From contig JAEUKC010000401.1 of the NCBI GenBank assembly GCA_016794445.1, positions 1-39,629 of the forward strand: a stretch of DNA of 39,629 bases. Direction: 5' to 3'. The notes beneath the pieces are model-generated. The model saw only the letters and a list, made by a program, of their open reading frames with translations. It was not told the origin of the DNA and searched no databases. This stretch comes from JADJMO01 sp016794445. GTDB lineage: Bacteria; Myxococcota_A; Polyangia; Polyangiales; JADJMO01. The translations under genes were made by a program, and so were the position numbers. Within the stretch, counting starts at the first letter, position 1. Each line of letters begins with the position of its first letter. Positions 14,652 to 23,340 of this stretch are shown piece after piece.

Positions 14652-17105
14652 ATGCCGGAGCAACTACCCAAGCACGCGCGGGTCGTCGTCGTCGGGGGCG
14701 GGATCATCGGCTGCTCGGTGGCCTACCACCTCGCGAAGATGGGCTGCCGCGAGGTGGTGCTCCTCGAGCGCGATCGCCTCACGTCGGGCACCACCTGGCA
14801 CGCCGCCGGGCTCATCGTCACCTTCGGCTCCACCTCCGAGACGTCGACCGAGATGCGCAAGTACACGCGCGATCTCTACGCGCGGCTCGAGGCCGAGACG
14901 GGGCTCGCCACGGGGTTCGAGCCCGTGGGGTTCATCGAGGTGGCGGCCGACCAGGATCGCCTCGAGGAATACCGGCGCGTCTCCGCGTTCAATCGTCATT
15001 GTGGCGTGGACGTCCAGGAGATCTCTCCGCGAGAGATCCACGACCTGTTCCCCCTCGCGCGCACCGACGATCTGCTCGCCGGCTTCTACGTGAAGGGCGA
15101 TGGTCGCGCCAACCCCGTGGACGTCACCATGGCCCTCGCGAAGGGCGCGCGCCTCGCCGGCGTGACGGTGCTCGAGAACACGCCGGTGACCGAGGTGCTG
15201 GTGAAGAACGGCGCCGTCCGCGGCGTGCGCACCCCGCGCGGCGACATCGAGGCGGAGGTGGTCGTCAACTGCACCGGCATGTGGGCGCGCCAGCTCGGCG
15301 AGCAGATCGGGGTCGTCGTCCCGCTGCAGGCGGCCGAGCACTACTACCTCATCACCGACAAGATCCCGGGTTTGTCCAGGTCGTTCCCGGTGCTCGAAGA
15401 CCCGTCTTCGTACGGCTACTTCCGCGAGGAGGTCGGCGGCCTGATGGTCGGCCTCTTCGAGCCGGTCTGCGCGCCGTGGAACGTGGGCCGGGTGCCCGAC
15501 GATTTCTCGTTCGGCGAGATCCCGCCCGACTGGGATCGCATGGGCCCCTACGTGGAGAAGGCCATGCGCCGCGTCCCGGCCTCGCTCGAGGTCGGCGTGC
15601 GCAAGTTCTTCTGCGGCCCCGAGAGCTTCACCCCCGACCTCGCGCCGGTGGTCGGCGAGGCGCCCGAGGTGCGCAACTACTTCGTCGCCGCCGGCATGAA
15701 CTCGATCGGGATCCTCACCGGCGGCGGCCTCGGGCGCGTGCTCGCGCACTGGATCCTCACCGGGCGGCCCGACGTCGACATCACCGGCTTCGACATCGCC
15801 CGCCTCCACCGTTACCAGAGCAACCCCGAGTACCGCCGCGTGCGCACCGTGGAGTCGCTCGGCATGGTCTACCAGTGCCACTACCCGACGCGCTCGATGA
15901 TGACCGCGCGCGGCGCCAAGCGCTCGGCGTTGCACGACCGCCTGGCCACCAACGGGGCCTATTTCAAGGACGTCAGCGGCTGGGAGGGCCCCGACTGGTT
16001 CGCGCCCTACGGGGTCGAGCCGCGCGTCGAGAAGCTCTCGTTCGGCCGGCAGAACTGGTTCCCCTACTGGCAGGCCGAGCACCAGGCGGCGCGAGAGGGC
16101 GTGATCGTGATGGACATGTCGTTCATGTCCAAGTTCCTCGTGCAGGGCCGCGACGCCGGGCGCCTGCTCGAGCACCTCTCGGCCAACCGGGTCGACGGGG
16201 CGAAGGGGGTCATCACCTACACCCAGTGGCTCGACGAGGCCGGCGGCATCCAGGCCGATCTCACCGTCACCAAGCTCGACGACGATCGCTTCCTCGTGGT
16301 GGCCTCCGACACTGCACACCGCCACGTCGAGGCGTGGATGCGCCGGCACTTCCCGGCCGACGCCCACGTGTTCGTCACCGACGTCACCTCGGCCTACGCG
16401 CAGATCAACGTGCAGGGCCCGCGCTCGCGCGAGCTCCTGCAGGGGCTCACCACGACGGACCTCCGCAACGAGGCGTTCCCGTTCCGCACCGCGCGCGAGA
16501 TCGACGTCGGGTTCGCCCGCGTGCTCACCGTGCGCATCACCTACCTCGGCGAGCTCGGCTACGAGCTCTACGTCCCGACCGAGCAGGCGCTGCACGTGTA
16601 CGAGAGGATCGTCGAGGCGGGCCACCCGCTCGGTCTCCGCCACGCCGGCCTCAAGGCCCTCGCGAGCCTCCGCATGGAGAAGGGTTACCGCGACTACGGG
16701 CACGACATCGACAACACCGACGACGTCCTCTCCGTCGGCCTCGGGTTCGCGGTCGACCTCACGAAGCCCTTCCTCGGGCGCGAGGCGGTGCTCGCCAGGA
16801 AGGCCGCCGGCCCGCTCACGCGCCGCCTCCTGCAGGTGCTCGTGAAGGACCCGGAGCCCCTCCTGTTCCACGCAGAGATCGTGCACCGCGACGGCGTCGA
16901 GGTGGGCTACGTGCGCGCGGCCTCCTACGGCTTCACGCTCGGCGGCGCGGTGGGGCTCGCGATGATCGACGCGCGCGGGGTGCCGCTCGACGCGGCGTGG
17001 ATCGCGGCCGGCACGTGGGAGGTCGACGTCGCGGGCCGCAAGTACCCGGCGATCGCCTCGCTGCGCCCGCTCTACGACCCCGACATGCGGCGCGTGCGGA
17101 GCTGA
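14652..17105 (+). CDS. dimethylglycine/sarcosine dehydrogenase-like FAD oxidoreductase with GcvT domain
   Basis: This 817-residue enzyme has an N-terminal DAO domain with dinucleotide motif VVVVGGGIIG (11-20). SGTTWHAAGL follows, in which His50 matches the histidine that carries covalent FAD in dimethylglycine and sarcosine dehydrogenases. A family-specific central domain comes next, then a GcvT-like folate-binding half (about 430-700) and the GcvT C-terminal barrel (about 720-805; KDPEPLLFHAEIVHRDGVEVGYV). Such enzymes demethylate N-methylated glycines and transfer the one-carbon unit to tetrahydrofolate. The exact substrate cannot be assigned. It is co-directional with and close to the regulator upstream and LigD downstream (4-bp gap). 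Confidence 0.88.
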   Translation: MPEQLPKHARVVVVGGGIIGCSVAYHLAKMGCREVVLLERDRLTSGTTWHAAGLIVTFGSTSETSTEMRKYTRDLYARLEAETGLATGFEPVGFIEVAADQDRLEEYRRVSAFNRHCGVDVQEISPREIHDLFPLARTDDLLAGFYVKGDGRANPVDVTMALAKGARLAGVTVLENTPVTEVLVKNGAVRGVRTPRGDIEAEVVVNCTGMWARQLGEQIGVVVPLQAAEHYYLITDKIPGLSRSFPVLEDPSSYGYFREEVGGLMVGLFEPVCAPWNVGRVPDDFSFGEIPPDWDRMGPYVEKAMRRVPASLEVGVRKFFCGPESFTPDLAPVVGEAPEVRNYFVAAGMNSIGILTGGGLGRVLAHWILTGRPDVDITGFDIARLHRYQSNPEYRRVRTVESLGMVYQCHYPTRSMMTARGAKRSALHDRLATNGAYFKDVSGWEGPDWFAPYGVEPRVEKLSFGRQNWFPYWQAEHQAAREGVIVMDMSFMSKFLVQGRDAGRLLEHLSANRVDGAKGVITYTQWLDEAGGIQADLTVTKLDDDRFLVVASDTAHRHVEAWMRRHFPADAHVFVTDVTSAYAQINVQGPRSRELLQGLTTTDLRNEAFPFRTAREIDVGFARVLTVRITYLGELGYELYVPTEQALHVYERIVEAGHPLGLRHAGLKALASLRMEKGYRDYGHDIDNTDDVLSVGLGFAVDLTKPFLGREAVLARKAAGPLTRRLLQVLVKDPEPLLFHAEIVHRDGVEVGYVRAASYGFTLGGAVGLAMIDARGVPLDAAWIAAGTWEVDVAGRKYPAIASLRPLYDPDMRRVRS

Positions 17106-17109
17106 GGCC

Positions 17110-18579
17110 GTGGCGAAGGCCGGCGCCGACACCCGCGCGTTCGCGCTGTCGCGCCGGCACCGGCTCCCCGGCGTCGTGATCGGGGAGGCGAACGAAGGGC
17201 ACGCGCTCGAGCTCGCGTGGGACGGTCACCGGGTGCTCGTCGCCAAGGGCACCGATGGCGTCCGCCTCGTCTCGGAGAGCTACCGCGACTTCGCCGAGTG
17301 CTTCCCGAGCCTCGTCCGCGCGCTCGTGCGCTGGCCCGTCAAGACGCTGGTCGGCGAGGCCTGGATCGCCGCGCTCGACCCCGCGATGCGGCCCTCGTTC
17401 GAGCTCCTGCGCGGCTACGTGGCCGACGGCTCGCCGATGCGGGGCGGCCCGCCGCTGGTGCTCCTGTTCGCCGATCTGCTGCACCTCGACGGCGAGGACC
17501 TGGGCGCGCTCCCGCTCGTGGAGCGCCGTGCGCGCCTCGGCGCCGCGCTGGCCGGGCACGGCCCGGGCCTCGCGCTCTCGGGGACGCTCCCCGGTGCCCT
17601 CGAGGACGCGAAGCGAACGGCGCGCTCGCTCGGCGTCCCCGGCCTCCTCGCCCGCGCGGACGACCCGACGGCGCCGCTCGTGTCGCTCCTCGGGCCGCTG
17701 CCCGACCACCACCTCTCGGCCCCCGCCAGGGTGACCAACGCCGACAAGCTCATGTACCCGCGCGACGGGCTCACCAAGCAGGCCGTGGCGGCGTACTACC
17801 GCGACATCGCGCCGTTGATGCTGCCGCTGCTCCGCGATCGCCCGGTCGTCTGCCAGCGCTGGCCCGACGGGATCGACGACTTCACCTGGTACCAGCACCG
17901 CATGCCGCCGAAGGCGCCCGACTACCTGCGCGCGGTGTTCATCGACGGCAACCGCCGCATCGTGATCGACGACGCCGAGGGGCTGCTCTGGATGGTCAAC
18001 CAGGCCGCGCTCACCTTCCACGGGTGGGCGAGCCGCGTCGGCAGCCTGACCGAGCCGGACTGGGCGATCTTCGACCTCGATCCGCCCGAGGGCACCCCGT
18101 ACGCGAAGCTGATCGACATCGCCCTCGCCCTCCGCAAGCTGCTCGAGATGCTCGGGCTCGCGAGCGTGCCCAAGACCAGCGGGCAGAAGGGCCTGCACGT
18201 GCTCGTGCCGCTCGCGAAGGGCCACGACGTCGACACCGTGCACGACTTCGCGCGCCGGGTCTCGCGCGTGATCGCCCACACGCTGCCCGCGCGGGTGACC
18301 CTCGAGACCGAGCGCGACAAGCGCGGCGGCCGCGTCTACCTCGACCACGGCCAGAACTTCCTCGGCAAGAGCCTCGTGCTGCCCTACTCGCTCCGCGCGG
18401 TCGACGGCGCGCCCGTGTCGACGCCGCTCGCGTGGGAAGAGGTGAACGAGCGCCTCGATCCGCGCGCGTTCACGCTCGCCACGCTGCGCGCACGGGTCGA
18501 CGCGAAGGGCGATCTCGCGGCGCCGCTGCTCGATTTCCGCGGGGTGCTCGGGCCGGCTCTCGCCAGGCTGCCGCCCTGA
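17110..18579 (+). CDS. LigD-type NHEJ polymerase fused to a degenerate ATP-ligase domain
   Basis: Residues 207-489 are a LigD primase-polymerase domain: ADKLMYPRDGLTK, the metal-binding pair DLDPP (Asp322, Asp324), TSGQKGLHVLVPL with His363, YLDHGQN and LPYSLRAVDGAPVSTPL. In bacterial end joining this domain fills gaps with a ribonucleotide preference and partners with Ku. Residues 12-200 align by eye with the ATP-ligase adenylation domain (LELAWDGHRVLV, GEAWIAALD, MRPSFELLRGY, LLFADLLHLDGEDL). However, the nucleotidyl-accepting Lys of motif I (KxDG) is Ala36, motif IV reads LLARADD instead of the lysine-bearing MAKR-like sequence, and the OB domain is missing. No Ku gene is in view. The start is a GTG at 17110. 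Confidence 0.9.
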   Translation: MAKAGADTRAFALSRRHRLPGVVIGEANEGHALELAWDGHRVLVAKGTDGVRLVSESYRDFAECFPSLVRALVRWPVKTLVGEAWIAALDPAMRPSFELLRGYVADGSPMRGGPPLVLLFADLLHLDGEDLGALPLVERRARLGAALAGHGPGLALSGTLPGALEDAKRTARSLGVPGLLARADDPTAPLVSLLGPLPDHHLSAPARVTNADKLMYPRDGLTKQAVAAYYRDIAPLMLPLLRDRPVVCQRWPDGIDDFTWYQHRMPPKAPDYLRAVFIDGNRRIVIDDAEGLLWMVNQAALTFHGWASRVGSLTEPDWAIFDLDPPEGTPYAKLIDIALALRKLLEMLGLASVPKTSGQKGLHVLVPLAKGHDVDTVHDFARRVSRVIAHTLPARVTLETERDKRGGRVYLDHGQNFLGKSLVLPYSLRAVDGAPVSTPLAWEEVNERLDPRAFTLATLRARVDAKGDLAAPLLDFRGVLGPALARLPP

Positions 18580-18598
18580 AGTGAACACGGGTCGCAGA

Positions 18599-18634
18599 AT
18601 GCCCCCGGGCTGAAGCCCTTGAGCCCGGGGGCAT
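18599..18634. repeat. palindromic intergenic repeat (REP-like), also possible bidirectional terminator
   Basis: A perfect 13-bp inverted repeat (ATGCCCCCGGGCT at 18599-18611 and its complement at 18622-18634) flanks a 10-base loop, GAAGCCCTTG. It lies 19 bp beyond the LigD stop, between convergent genes. The same core, ATGCCCCCGGG followed by CTGAAGCCC, recurs at 25846-25983, which marks it as a dispersed element rather than a gene-specific terminator. No T-run follows on either strand. Confidence 0.75.
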
Positions 18635-18667
18635 GCTCGGACACGCCCTGCGCCCTCGAGGTCGCCC

Positions 18668-19225
18668 TCAAGGCCGCGATCCCCGGTACGCGCTCTTCGA
18701 CAGGAGCAGCTCGATGAGCTCGTCGCGCGTCGCCGTCGCCGCGCCGAGCATGCGCGCCAGCCGGAAGCCGGTGAGCACGAGCGCGACCCCTCCGACCGCG
18801 GCGCCGACCACGAGCCACCGCGCGCCACCCTGCGCGAAGCCGAGCAAGGCCCCGGCGCCGAGCGCGATCGCCGCGATGGGCGGCACCCAGACGGTCTCCC
18901 GCACCCGCCGCGTTCGCGCCTGGAAGGCCCGCAGGAACGCCTGTTCGAGCCCCTCTCGCCCGCCCTCGATCGGGGCCGTGAGCAGCGCCGCGGTCGCGTC
19001 GGTGACCGGCGTCGAGACGGCCGCGCAGAGCCTTCGCGCACGCTCCAGGTCGGCCGTGAGGATCAGCCTGCGCACGACGTTCGTGAAGCCCCGCGCGTCG
19101 ATCTCGAGCCCGAACACCACCCAGCCGAGCCGGGCCAGGGAGAGGACCAGCCCGAAGACGACCAGCGCCCCGGGGCCCATGGACGCGAGCATACCGCGGG
19201 CGGTTCCCGTGCGGTCGCCGGTCAT
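18668..19225 (-). CDS. membrane protein, weakly TolQ/MotA/ExbB-like
   Basis: This 185-residue protein has a hydrophobic segment near residues 17-40 (GALVVFGLVLSLARLGWVVFGL) and two more near 112-155. A cytoplasmic helical region between them (ADLERARRLCAAVSTPVTDATAALL) has the Ala/Leu pattern with a Cys seen before the helical core of MotA/TolQ/ExbB proteins. That relation is a weak inference; no ExbD or TonB-like partner is adjacent. In-frame Met codons at 19192 and 19180 are alternative starts, since the first 11 residues (MTGDRTGTARG) lack a clear ribosome binding site. It diverges from the phosphatase gene by 20 bp. Confidence 0.6.
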   Translation of the reverse strand: MTGDRTGTARGMLASMGPGALVVFGLVLSLARLGWVVFGLEIDARGFTNVVRRLILTADLERARRLCAAVSTPVTDATAALLTAPIEGGREGLEQAFLRAFQARTRRVRETVWVPPIAAIALGAGALLGFAQGGARWLVVGAAVGGVALVLTGFRLARMLGAATATRDELIELLLSKSAYRGSRP

Positions 19226-19245
19226 GTTACGACCAGGAGACCCCG

Positions 19246-20577
19246 ATGCCCCTCTCCGACGGAATCCGCTTCTTCGCCGCCACGGACGTCGGGCGCGTCC
19301 GCGAGCACAACGAGGACAACTACCTCGTCGACAAGAAGCTCGCGATGTTCGTGGTGGCCGACGGCATGGGCGGGCACGCGGCGGGCGAGGTCGCGAGCGC
19401 GCTCGCGGTGCGCACGGTGCACGAAGAGGTGCGCAAGCAGCGCCAGCTGATCGACGACTACGAGCAGGGCGCCTCGGGCGCGGCCAAGGTCTCGGCGCGC
19501 GAGGTGCTCAACCTGCTCGAGTTCGCCGTGCAGCGCGCCTGCGCCCGCATCCACGAGGAGGCCGCCGCCGACACCGGCAAGCGCGGCATGGGCACCACGC
19601 TCTCGGCGATGCTGTTCCTCGGCAACAAGGGGTTCATCGCCCACGTCGGCGACTCCCGCATCTACCTCGTGCGCGAGGGTCGCCAGCAGCAGGTCACCGA
19701 GGACCACACCGTCTTCAACGAGCTGATCAAGCGCGGCAAGCTCTCGCGCGAGCAGATCGAGAAGGTCGCTCACAAGAACGCCATCACCCGCGCGGTCGGC
19801 GTCTACGAGCGCGTCGAGGTCGACACCCTCGCCATCGAGGTGCTGCCCGGCGACACCTACCTCCTCTGCTCCGACGGCCTCCACGGCTACCTCGACGGCA
19901 ACGACCGCCTGACCGAGATCCTCCGCGACACCCCCGCCGAGGCCGCCGCCCAGGCGCTCATCGACTTCGCCAACGAGGCCGGCGGCAAGGACAACATCAC
20001 GGGCATCCTGGTCCGCGTCGAGGCCAACGATTCCGACAAGGTCCGCGCGCGCAAGCTCACCCAGAAGCGCGAGATCCTCGCCAAGATGGCCCTGTTCTCG
20101 CGCCTCACCGAGCGCGAGCTGCTCCGCGTGATGCAGGCCGCCGAGATCCGCGAGTACGAGCGCGGCGCCTACATCATGAAGGAGGGCGAGAAGGGCGACG
20201 AGCTGTTCGTCGTGCTCACCGGCCGCGTCGCGGTCGTGCGCGGCGAGGCCACCCTCACCACGCTCGGCCCTGGCGAGCACGTGGGCGAGATGGCCCTCAT
20301 CCGCGCCGTGCCGCGCTCGGCGAGCGTCATCGCCGAGGTGCCGAGCGAGCTCGTCGCCATCCGGCGCGCCGATTTCTTCGACATCCTGCGCCGCGAGCAC
20401 GAGCTCGCGATCAAGATCCTGTGGCAGTTCCTCGGCGTCCTCGCCGACCGCCTCGACCAGACCAGCCGCGAGCTGCGCACCGCCAAGGAGGAGGCGCAGG
20501 CCGAGGACATCACGGCCGAGATCTTCCCCGAGATCGACGACGACTCGCCGACCGGGCCGCAGCAGCGGGTCCTGTGA
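19246..20577 (+). CDS. PP2C-family Ser/Thr phosphatase fused to a cyclic-nucleotide-binding domain
   Basis: Residues 5-258 form a bacterial PP2C phosphatase: REHNEDNYL (Asp24), VVADGMGGHAAGE (Asp39), HVGDSRIYL, LLCSDGLHGYL and GGKDNITGILV supply the metal-binding aspartates. After a basic linker (RARKLTQKREILAKMALFSRL), residues 285-400 read as a Crp-like cNMP-binding fold: ERGAYIMKEGEKGDELFVVLTGRVAV, then LGPGEHVGEMALI and RSASVIAE, matching the phosphate-binding cassette region GEMAL-x-RSAS. It would remove phosphates placed by Ser/Thr kinases under cNMP or allosteric control. AGGAG sits eight bases before the ATG. Its TGA overlaps the ATG of the next gene by one base, so the two are translationally coupled. 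Confidence 0.93.
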   Translation: MPLSDGIRFFAATDVGRVREHNEDNYLVDKKLAMFVVADGMGGHAAGEVASALAVRTVHEEVRKQRQLIDDYEQGASGAAKVSAREVLNLLEFAVQRACARIHEEAAADTGKRGMGTTLSAMLFLGNKGFIAHVGDSRIYLVREGRQQQVTEDHTVFNELIKRGKLSREQIEKVAHKNAITRAVGVYERVEVDTLAIEVLPGDTYLLCSDGLHGYLDGNDRLTEILRDTPAEAAAQALIDFANEAGGKDNITGILVRVEANDSDKVRARKLTQKREILAKMALFSRLTERELLRVMQAAEIREYERGAYIMKEGEKGDELFVVLTGRVAVVRGEATLTTLGPGEHVGEMALIRAVPRSASVIAEVPSELVAIRRADFFDILRREHELAIKILWQFLGVLADRLDQTSRELRTAKEEAQAEDITAEIFPEIDDDSPTGPQQRVL

Positions 20578-21641
20578 TGCGCGCCGCTCGATTGCCGAGG
20601 TTGGGCCGCCTCGCGTGCGTGGTGGTGGCCTTCGGGCCGCTCTCGCTCCTGTTCCTCGGCGCGGCGTGCGATCGCAAGCCCAAGCCGCCGGGGCCCGCCA
20701 CCACGGCGCCGCCGATCGGGCCCGACGGCGACGCCCTCGCCGCTGCCTCCAGCAGCGCCGTGCCCAAGCCGTCGACGCGGCCGCCGGTGTGCGTCGTCGC
20801 CTACGCGACGCCCCCTCCTGGAGGCGGCGCGTGGTTCAAGCCCGGGGACGACGTGTCCGAGGCCCCGGTTCCGATCGTCGTGCCCACAGGCGCCTCGCTC
20901 ACCCTCAGCGTGCGCCGCACGGGCCACGAGGTGACCCTCAAGGGGCCGGCCACGTTCCGGCCGTGCACCCACGCCGAGCCCGACGCGGTGCTCCTGGCCG
21001 ACGGCGACGCCTCCACCGATCGCAACTCCAACGTGCGCCCGGGCGCCGAGCTCTACCTCGCGACCCCGGGCTTCGTCGCCATCGTCGGCAAGGCCACCGT
21101 GAAGGTGCACGCCGGGGTCGAGACGAGCACGTACGACGCCGAGGACTCGGCCACGTTCACCAACCTCGACCAGTCCCGCACCGTCGACCCGGGCGCCAAG
21201 GGAGCCTTCAAGCGCTACGAGGAGGGCGCCACCCTGATCACCCGCTGCGGCGTGCAGGTCACGGCCGTGGCCTCGGCGGAGTCGATGCTGCTCGGCCTCA
21301 CCAAGGACGCGGGCCCGCCCCTCCCCGCGGCCTCCATCGGCATCCTCACCGCCCAGCAGATCAAGCACGCCCGCGAGCGCTCGCTCGACTGCGCGTTCGC
21401 CGGCGCCTACGCGCTCGCTTGCGACGCCTGGACCAAGGCGGGCGAGAAGGTCGCCGCCACCGCGTGCAAGCGGGTCACCTACGCCGGGCTCACCTCGCAC
21501 CTCGCCGTCGCGGCCTCGGTGTGGGTCCTGCCCCCGGGCAGCCCGCTCCTCGACGCCGGCTCCGACGGGTCCGTGGACGCCGCCGCGGCCGCTCCGAGCC
21601 CGGCCCCGGCCCCTTCGCCGAGCCCTTCTCCCGGAAAATAG
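20577..21641 (+). CDS. predicted lipoprotein with FecR-like beta domain
   Basis: The start ATG shares its first base with the phosphatase stop. The N terminus MRAARLPRLGRLACVVVAFG then PLSLLFLGAAC suggests a lipoprotein signal with Cys31, although the residues before it only loosely fit a lipobox. A Pro/Ala linker precedes a beta-rich region (about 95-200: GASLTLSVRRTGHEVTLKGPATFRPC, GFVAIVGKATVKVHAG). This region resembles FecR-type domains, which have the G-x-L-x-L...V-x-L-x-G-P-A pattern. A helical part with three cysteines and a low-complexity Ala/Pro/Ser tail end the protein (354 residues). The coupling to the phosphatase suggests a shared envelope-signalling role, which is inference. 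Confidence 0.72.
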   Translation: MRAARLPRLGRLACVVVAFGPLSLLFLGAACDRKPKPPGPATTAPPIGPDGDALAAASSSAVPKPSTRPPVCVVAYATPPPGGGAWFKPGDDVSEAPVPIVVPTGASLTLSVRRTGHEVTLKGPATFRPCTHAEPDAVLLADGDASTDRNSNVRPGAELYLATPGFVAIVGKATVKVHAGVETSTYDAEDSATFTNLDQSRTVDPGAKGAFKRYEEGATLITRCGVQVTAVASAESMLLGLTKDAGPPLPAASIGILTAQQIKHARERSLDCAFAGAYALACDAWTKAGEKVAATACKRVTYAGLTSHLAVAASVWVLPPGSPLLDAGSDGSVDAAAAAPSPAPAPSPSPSPGK

Positions 21642-21712
21642 GCGGTCCGAGGCCCGCTCTTGCGCCGCCTGGCACGGGGAAGCGAGCGCCTGTTCAGGGG
21701 CCAATCGCTTGG

Positions 21713-21741
21713 TTGACAGGGCGAAGCCCGGCCCTTTAGCG
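21713..21741 (+). promoter_or_regulatory. probable sigma-70-type promoter before the beta-barrel gene
   Basis: TTGACA at 21713-21718 is followed after 16 bp by TTTAGC (21735-21740), and the ATG is at 21754. The consensus -35 hexamer matches that of the rplM promoter in this window. The short leader leaves little room for a ribosome binding site, and none is evident. Confidence 0.5.
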
Positions 21742-21753
21742 TGGTGACCTCCG

Positions 21754-23340
21754 ATGCGGGCCTCTCCCCTTCCTTCGCCCCGGGTCCTGTCTCTGCTCGC
21801 CTTCGGCGGGTTGGTGATGGGTCCCGCGCTGTTCGTGGGTAGTGAAGCTCGCGCCGACGAGCCGGTGAAGCCCACCGAGCCCACCCTCCTGGCCGAGCCG
21901 GGCGAGGTCGTCGACGTGGTCGACGCCTTCGACACCGCCAAGGGTGACCCGTTCGATCTCAACCTCTCGCTCGGCATCCACCAGTCGTGGGAGCGCGGGA
22001 AGATCAAGCGCGAGAGCAACCTCGGGCCCGACGGGCAAGAGTCCACGGGTGGCTTCGTCCACAACATCGAGAACATCGCCACCTACCGCCACGACATCAC
22101 GACGCTCAACCTCCGCGCGGACATCGGCATCTTCCACGACCTCGCGGCGTTCATCCGCGTCCCGCTGATCCTCAGCGACTCGCGCAGCCTCGACGACCTC
22201 GACGGCAGCGCCAAGGGCGTGAACGCCAACTTCGGGCGCGTGTCCGATCCGGCCACCGGCCTGCCGATGTTCAAGGTGCCGTTCGAGTCGCCGAACCGCA
22301 GCGGCATCGACTACATCGCGGTCGGCCTCCGCTGGAGCATCTTCAACCAGTGGCGCGACTCGTCCAAGCCCACCTTCACCCTCGAGCTCGAGGGCCGGTT
22401 CGGCGTCGGCGAGCCGCTGCACGCCTGCAACGCCAACCCCGACAACGTGCCCGACGACGTGGTCGCCAACTTCAAGCTCGCGCCCGGCGCCAAGTACGCG
22501 CAGTGCCCCGGCCTCAACGCCGACGTGAACGCGCCGCCGCAGTTCGTCGGCGGGCGCTGGGTGCGCAACCCCAACGTCGGCTCGCGCTCGCCCGGCATCT
22601 CCCGCGGCACCAACGCGATCCGCTTCGGCGCGGTGGCGTCCAACCGCTATCGCTACGTGGAGCCCTACGGCGGCTTCTGGTTCATGGCCGAGTGGCAGAA
22701 GGCCAACACGGACATGGGCAACTACGGCGATCTCGAGGGCATCATCACCAATCGCCCGCCGCTGCAGGGCGGTCTCGTCGGCGGTCTGATGATCCACCCG
22801 TGGGAGAACCGCGAGCAGTTCCAGCGCTTCACCATCGACCTGCGCTTCAACGGCAAGTACGTCTCCCAGGGTCGCGACTACACCCCGCTCTTCGACGCGC
22901 TCGGCAGCTCGAACGCGTCGTCGCTGGTGGCGACCAACCCCGCCCGCTACGTGTCCGACGGCAAGGGCGGGAGCACCGGTGACTACGGCCGCCCGTTCGG
23001 CTTCACCGGCGTCACCGACGTCGAGGCCCACGGCTCGTTCGGGGGTCACATCGGCTTCATCATCTACGCGGCCGAGTTCATTCGCTTCAACCTCGGCGGC
23101 GGCTTCACCTACACGCAGGCGCACCTCGTCAGCGCGAGCGACGCCTGCAACCCTGACTTCTCCCCCGAGGTCGGCGCCGCTGGCCGCTGCAAGGGCGCTG
23201 GATCCTCCGTCGGCAGCGTCACCGTCACCGGTTCCCCCAACCCGAACCACCGTCCGGCCATCGACCTGCCGGGTGGGCGCTTCCGCGTCACGGAGAGCTA
23301 CCTGTGGGACGCGTGGGTTTCCGGCACCGTGATGTTCTAG
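21754..23340 (+). CDS. exported outer-membrane beta-barrel-type protein
   Basis: This 528-residue protein has a Sec signal peptide (hydrophobic core LSLLAFGGLVMGPALFVG) with a cleavage site after EARA, giving a mature start DEPVKP. The body alternates amphipathic strands and polar loops (FDLNLSLGIHQSWE, TTLNLRADIGIFHDLAAFIRVPLIL, IDYIAVGLRWSIFNQW, FIRFNLGGGFTYTQ). It ends WVSGTVMF, with the terminal Phe expected of outer-membrane barrels recognised by BamA. Extracellular loops hold cysteines (LHACNANP, KYAQCPG, DACNPDF, GRCKGAG). No channel or receptor family is recognised. The last 37 bases overlap the start of the next gene. Confidence 0.8.
   Translation: MRASPLPSPRVLSLLAFGGLVMGPALFVGSEARADEPVKPTEPTLLAEPGEVVDVVDAFDTAKGDPFDLNLSLGIHQSWERGKIKRESNLGPDGQESTGGFVHNIENIATYRHDITTLNLRADIGIFHDLAAFIRVPLILSDSRSLDDLDGSAKGVNANFGRVSDPATGLPMFKVPFESPNRSGIDYIAVGLRWSIFNQWRDSSKPTFTLELEGRFGVGEPLHACNANPDNVPDDVVANFKLAPGAKYAQCPGLNADVNAPPQFVGGRWVRNPNVGSRSPGISRGTNAIRFGAVASNRYRYVEPYGGFWFMAEWQKANTDMGNYGDLEGIITNRPPLQGGLVGGLMIHPWENREQFQRFTIDLRFNGKYVSQGRDYTPLFDALGSSNASSLVATNPARYVSDGKGGSTGDYGRPFGFTGVTDVEAHGSFGGHIGFIIYAAEFIRFNLGGGFTYTQAHLVSASDACNPDFSPEVGAAGRCKGAGSSVGSVTVTGSPNPNHRPAIDLPGGRFRVTESYLWDAWVSGTVMF

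Noticed and set aside
18633..20576. Upstream extension of the FecR-like lipoprotein frame to 18633
   Set aside because: The extension runs through the phosphatase in another frame and has shadow-like composition; the signal peptide begins at 20577.
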